From Aquidulcibacter paucihalophilus (GTDB taxonomy: Bacteria > Pseudomonadota > Alphaproteobacteria > Caulobacterales > Aquidulcibacteraceae), in assembly GCF_002105465.1 (NCBI RefSeq), contig NZ_NCSQ01000172.1, forward strand, positions 1 to 47,004: a stretch of 47,004 nucleotides of DNA. Direction: 5' to 3'. The position numbers and the translations under genes are program-made. The notes under the pieces were generated by a model. The model ran no database searches. It had not been told where the DNA came from and saw only the letters and a list, made by a program, of their open reading frames with translations. This document shows positions 43,771 to 47,004 of this stretch, in pieces; the first letter of the stretch is position 1, and the number at the start of each line of letters is the position of its first letter.

Positions 43771-43879
43771 CTGCACCCCTGCCAGTCCGCCCGCAACCAT
43801 TCGGTCGGGCGCTCACGCTTCCGCCCCGGTCTGGACCAAGCGAGACTACCGGGGTGCGGGCGGGCAATCAGGGGTGCGG
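43771..43879. repeat. Long imperfect inverted repeat between HEPN-like and ardC-like genes
   Basis: Two 9-bp perfect arms pair in nested order: GCACCCCTG (43773-43781) with CAGGGGTGC (43869-43877), and CCGCCCGCA (43787-43795) with TGCGGGCGG (43855-43863), each pair of arms being split by 5 nt. The loop is about 59 nt and contains TCTGGACCAAGC (43830-43841), also found before the ParB-like gene. It could be a regulatory structure, a protein-binding site or a transfer-related site. Confidence 0.6.
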
Positions 43880-43962
43880 TTTGTTGATCCCGGCCGATGG
43901 GGCAGCGCGAACTCATGGTGAGTATCGCGTATCGCAAGATCCCATCGGCGGAGGTCTCCGCT

Positions 43963-44970
43963 ATGTCATTTGCAATTTCTGCTTCCCGTAATTCCCGCAT
44001 TTCATCAGCGTCCGATGAAGTTCGTCTGACACCCCATGAGCGTGTCACAGCCCAAATTAGTTCTCTTCTCGAGCGCGGTGTTCGCCCTTGGATCAAGCCA
44101 TGGGATGATATTGCCCCGCCTGATGCTCTGGTCTTGCCCTTGCGCTCGTGTGGCACACCCTATCGCGGGATGAATATCATTGCCCTTTGGGCTGCCGCTT
44201 TGGAAAGTGGTTTCAGGTCACGCCATTGGTTCACCTTCAAACAAGCCTTGGCCATGAAAGCCTGTGTCCGCAAAGGTGAGCGCGGGTCTTTTGTCGTCTA
44301 TTATGCCGAAGTAGGCGATAAGTCAGATGGTGATGGATCGCCCTCGCGGGCTCCCAACGCCAAAGGTGCCAAAGGCGAAGAGACTGGTGAATCCCGGCGT
44401 ATCTTGCGCGGCTACACCGTCTTCAATGCCGAGCAAATCGATGGTCTGCCAGAAACCTTTCATGCGCCTTCAGAGATACCCACTGTTCCGCGCACTCCAT
44501 TCACTATCAGCGAAGATGAGACCCGTTGGGCTTCCCTGTTCGCGCGCATCCCCGTCACCCTTCGCCATGGTGGCAATCGGGCCTTCTATTCCAAGGCCGC
44601 TGACTATATCCAAATGCCCCTTCGCGAGGCGTTTCGCGATGGCACCCAATATTGGGCAACGCTTGCCCACGAGACCGCCCATGCCTCACGACACGAGACA
44701 CGCCTCAATCGCGATTTCGGTCAGACCCGCTTTGGCGATGCAGGCTATGCATTAGAGGAGCTCGTTGCAGAGCTTGCCAGCGCCTTCATCGGGGCCCACA
44801 TCGGCCTTCCCGCTGATCACCTTGAAGATCACGCCGCCTACATTAATGAATGGCTCAAAGCGCTTGGCGACAATCCATCAACGTTTTTGACTGCTGCGAG
44901 CAAGGCCCAGGCTGCCGCTGATTGGGTGTTAGGTGAGATGGGTGCTGTGGACCTAAAAGCGCTCCCCTAG
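43963..44970 (+). CDS. ArdC-like antirestriction protein with zincin-like metallopeptidase domain
   Basis: From the ATG at 43963 the protein has 335 residues; in-frame codons from 43897 would add 22 residues that do not fit the family. The N-terminal ArdC ssDNA-binding domain (about 20-130) shows RGVRPWIKPWD, YRGMNIIALW and WFTFKQA. The C-terminal zincin-like domain has the metal site HETAH (in TLAHETAHASRHETR) and a downstream ELVAELASAF. ArdC proteins protect incoming plasmid DNA from restriction. It is typical cargo of conjugative elements and here sits near a restriction system and a HEPN gene. Confidence 0.9.
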   Translation: MSFAISASRNSRISSASDEVRLTPHERVTAQISSLLERGVRPWIKPWDDIAPPDALVLPLRSCGTPYRGMNIIALWAAALESGFRSRHWFTFKQALAMKACVRKGERGSFVVYYAEVGDKSDGDGSPSRAPNAKGAKGEETGESRRILRGYTVFNAEQIDGLPETFHAPSEIPTVPRTPFTISEDETRWASLFARIPVTLRHGGNRAFYSKAADYIQMPLREAFRDGTQYWATLAHETAHASRHETRLNRDFGQTRFGDAGYALEELVAELASAFIGAHIGLPADHLEDHAAYINEWLKALGDNPSTFLTAASKAQAAADWVLGEMGAVDLKALP

Positions 44971-45159
44971 CGCAGCAATCGTACAATCTTGTTATAGCCC
45001 CTTTCCATGCCCAGTTACGGGGTCCAATTTAGTAATTCGCAGAGCCTGGCGCCAAAGGCTTGTCAGGGCTGTAAAATCTGCAATAGTCCGTGCTGCTGAG
45101 CATTAAAAGTCGAACATTTTTAGCAATTCAATTTTGGGCTTCAGCCAATTCAGGGGTCA
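44971..45159. other. Short gap before the sacsin-like gene
   Basis: This 189-bp region holds no gene. It may include the promoter of the sacsin-like gene; AGGGG precedes the ATG at 45160. It may also be near the right edge of the mobile element, but no repeat or integration site was recognised. Confidence 0.35.
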
Positions 45160-47004
45160 ATGGTGGATGCTGAAGCCGCTAAGCTAGAATACAGCAGTCT
45201 GAGAGATTTCGTAGCAGAGGAATGCTCAAAGCGGCTGCGAGCCTATGAGGCGCAGCCGCGGGATGCGGCCGAGCATTTCGAAACCGAGAATGAAGTTCTG
45301 TCCGGCGGTTACGCATATCGGCAGCTATTTGAACTCGTCCAGAATGCCGCTGATGCAATTCTTGAGGCCGGAGAATCGCGCGGTAGAATCCATGTGCGCC
45401 TTGCGCCTGATCGACTAGAAGCTGCAAACACCGGAGCTGCTTTAGATGAAGGAGGAATTGTTGCACTACTAAATGCGCGCAGCTCCCCAAAGCGAGGCAA
45501 TCAGATTGGCCGATTTGGGATCGGGTTCAAGTCGCTTCTAAAGTTGGGTGGCCAAGTTGACTTAGTATCCAGATCCGTGGGTTTGAGGTTCAGCCCTGAA
45601 GCGTGCCGCAACCGCATTCGCGATCACCTTGGCTTGGCACCGAATGCAAGCGCACCAGGCATGCGGCTTGCAGAAGTGCTGGATCCAAAAGCGACGAACA
45701 GCCCACTTACTGGTGCAGGCAAGTGGAGTTGGGCAACTACTGTCGTATCAGCAGAGATTGCTGACCAATCTGCATTCGAGCGATTGCGCAAAGAGTTCGC
45801 GGAGTTTCCTGCAGAGTTTCTCCTGTTCCTCTCATCCGATATCTCACTCGAACTTGAAGTAGTAGGTGACGAGCCTCGTCGTATCACAAAGAGACTCGAG
45901 GACGGGGTCGCTGTGGTGGTCGATGGCGCGATTGAAGCAAAATGGCGGGTGTTCGATACAAGTGTAAATGTAGAGAGCCAGGAAGCTCGATCGGACGCAA
46001 CTCACATTCAGGCGCGAGATCAGGTCCCACTGACATGGGCGGTACCGATCGCCGGCCGCGAGCAAGCCGGTCGTTTTTGGGCTTTCTTCCCCACTGAGAC
46101 ACCGAGCCGTGCTGCTGGGATTCTAAACGCACCTTGGAAACTCAACAGTGACCGCACAAACTTGATCCGTGGCCCATGGAATGAGGCGATTATGCAGGAG
46201 GCGGCCGAGTTGATCGGTGAATCGCTTTCTGCGCTGCCTACTGCAGACGATCAAGGTGCCGCTTTAAGTGCATTCCCTCGCCAGCCAGAACGGCAGGACG
46301 AGATAGCAGGCCCGCTGATCAGTGCACTTTGGGACCGGATCGTGTCATCCAAAGTCCTTCCTAATGTGGATGGATCCCTAACCAAACCGAGTGAACTTAT
46401 GCGGCATTTTGTGGAAGTCGCGGAGGTATGTAACTCTTGGGCAACCCTTGCCAACGTCAGTTCGAGGCAAAGCTTCCTACATCCGGACTGCTATGCCTCG
46501 GAGGCAAGGTTGTCCCGCCTGAAAGCACTTGTGCTGGAGGCTAAGCAACGCAACGTCACTGTTCTTCCTAAGTCACCGGCTGTGGACTGGCTGGACTGTA
46601 TCGGAAAAACTGACTTGGCCTCGGCGAAACAGGTTCTAGCTTTCGTTGGAGATTTGCTAAGTCGAAGAAATGATTACCAACTTTATTTTGTTCCAGAAGC
46701 GCGAATAATACTGACTGCTGAGGGTAAGTTAGCCACACCTTCAGAAGCGGTGATCGTGTCCGGAGCGCCCGCACCTGCTGGCTTCTTTGTGGTCAACAAG
46801 GATATTGCTTCGGATCCATTATGCAGAGAAATTCTTGTCAATCAGATGGATGTGAAGGTTCTTGCTGCAGATTCTTGGGCAGCAGTCCTTGAGGCTTCGC
46901 TTGATTCCGCTGAAGCGTCAGATGCTTCAGAAGATTGGGCAAACTTCTGGCGCAACGTAGCTGCTGTCCGTCATCAAAACATTTGGCACAGATTTGGCTG
47001 CGAC
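45160..47004 (+). CDS. Sacsin N-terminal ATPase-like (GHKL) protein, cut by the window edge
   Basis: The frame is open for 615 codons from the ATG at 45160 to the last base, with no stop. The N-terminal part has GHKL ATPase features: FELVQNAADAI (the helix with the Asn that binds Mg-ATP), then NTGAALDEGG and GRFGIGFKS (glycine-rich lid), as in sacsin-like and Hsp90-like ATPases. FWAFFPTETPS and NAPWKLNSDRTN follow, as in the middle part of such proteins. Homologues often occur in defence islands next to helicases or nucleases; the role here is unknown. The C-terminus lies beyond the window. Confidence 0.82.
   Translation, partial: MVDAEAAKLEYSSLRDFVAEECSKRLRAYEAQPRDAAEHFETENEVLSGGYAYRQLFELVQNAADAILEAGESRGRIHVRLAPDRLEAANTGAALDEGGIVALLNARSSPKRGNQIGRFGIGFKSLLKLGGQVDLVSRSVGLRFSPEACRNRIRDHLGLAPNASAPGMRLAEVLDPKATNSPLTGAGKWSWATTVVSAEIADQSAFERLRKEFAEFPAEFLLFLSSDISLELEVVGDEPRRITKRLEDGVAVVVDGAIEAKWRVFDTSVNVESQEARSDATHIQARDQVPLTWAVPIAGREQAGRFWAFFPTETPSRAAGILNAPWKLNSDRTNLIRGPWNEAIMQEAAELIGESLSALPTADDQGAALSAFPRQPERQDEIAGPLISALWDRIVSSKVLPNVDGSLTKPSELMRHFVEVAEVCNSWATLANVSSRQSFLHPDCYASEARLSRLKALVLEAKQRNVTVLPKSPAVDWLDCIGKTDLASAKQVLAFVGDLLSRRNDYQLYFVPEARIILTAEGKLATPSEAVIVSGAPAPAGFFVVNKDIASDPLCREILVNQMDVKVLAADSWAAVLEASLDSAEASDASEDWANFWRNVAAVRHQNIWHRFGCD

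Noticed and set aside
1..47004. CRISPR arrays, tRNA and rRNA genes
   Set aside because: No regularly spaced repeats, cloverleaf-like sequence or rRNA signature was found by eye on either strand.

Overview
The window looks like accessory DNA from an alphaproteobacterium. The conjugation genes are of the Trb/TraG type common on plasmids and integrative elements of Sphingomonadales, Caulobacterales and Rhizobiales, and the ParB, DUF2958 and ArdC-like genes are of the sort that travel with them. No tRNA, rRNA or CRISPR array could be recognised, and no housekeeping gene was seen, so the exact taxon is open.

Left part (1-11.2 kb). A lipoprotein with an alpha/beta-hydrolase C-terminus is followed by a complete three-gene IS66-family insertion sequence (2.1-4.67 kb). 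Next comes a small cluster that resembles the modification and export part of a class IIb microcin locus: an HlyC/MchD-like acyltransferase-fold gene, a gene with a SelO-like active site in the position of MchC/MceJ, and a divergent CvaA/MchE-like membrane fusion protein. No precursor peptide, ABC exporter or siderophore-glycosylation gene is visible. A fused aminotransferase gene follows.

Middle part (11.2-22.9 kb). This is a likely conflict or stress-signalling cluster. It holds a large STAND-like protein with a degenerate P-loop, a TIR-transmembrane-helical protein, an unknown 208-residue protein, a TPR-SLOG protein, a Crp/Fnr regulator, a secreted unknown protein, a subtilase without a signal peptide, and two small unknown proteins. 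The arrangement suggests nucleotide signalling (TIR, SLOG) coupled to a protease.

Right-centre (23.4-37.3 kb). A co-directional type IV secretion set reads leftward: coupling protein TraG, a ribbon-helix-helix protein, TrbB, C, D, E, J, L, F, G, I, the TraF peptidase, a lytic transglycosylase and an HTH protein. No relaxase is in the window.

Right part (37.3-47.0 kb). A DUF2958 gene with an in-frame stop straight after its best start codon is followed by a NaeI-like restriction-modification pair, a long ParB-family protein, a HEPN-like protein, an ArdC-like antirestriction protein, and the first 615 codons of a sacsin-like ATPase cut by the window edge. Together these look like the maintenance and defence cargo of a conjugative or formerly conjugative element.
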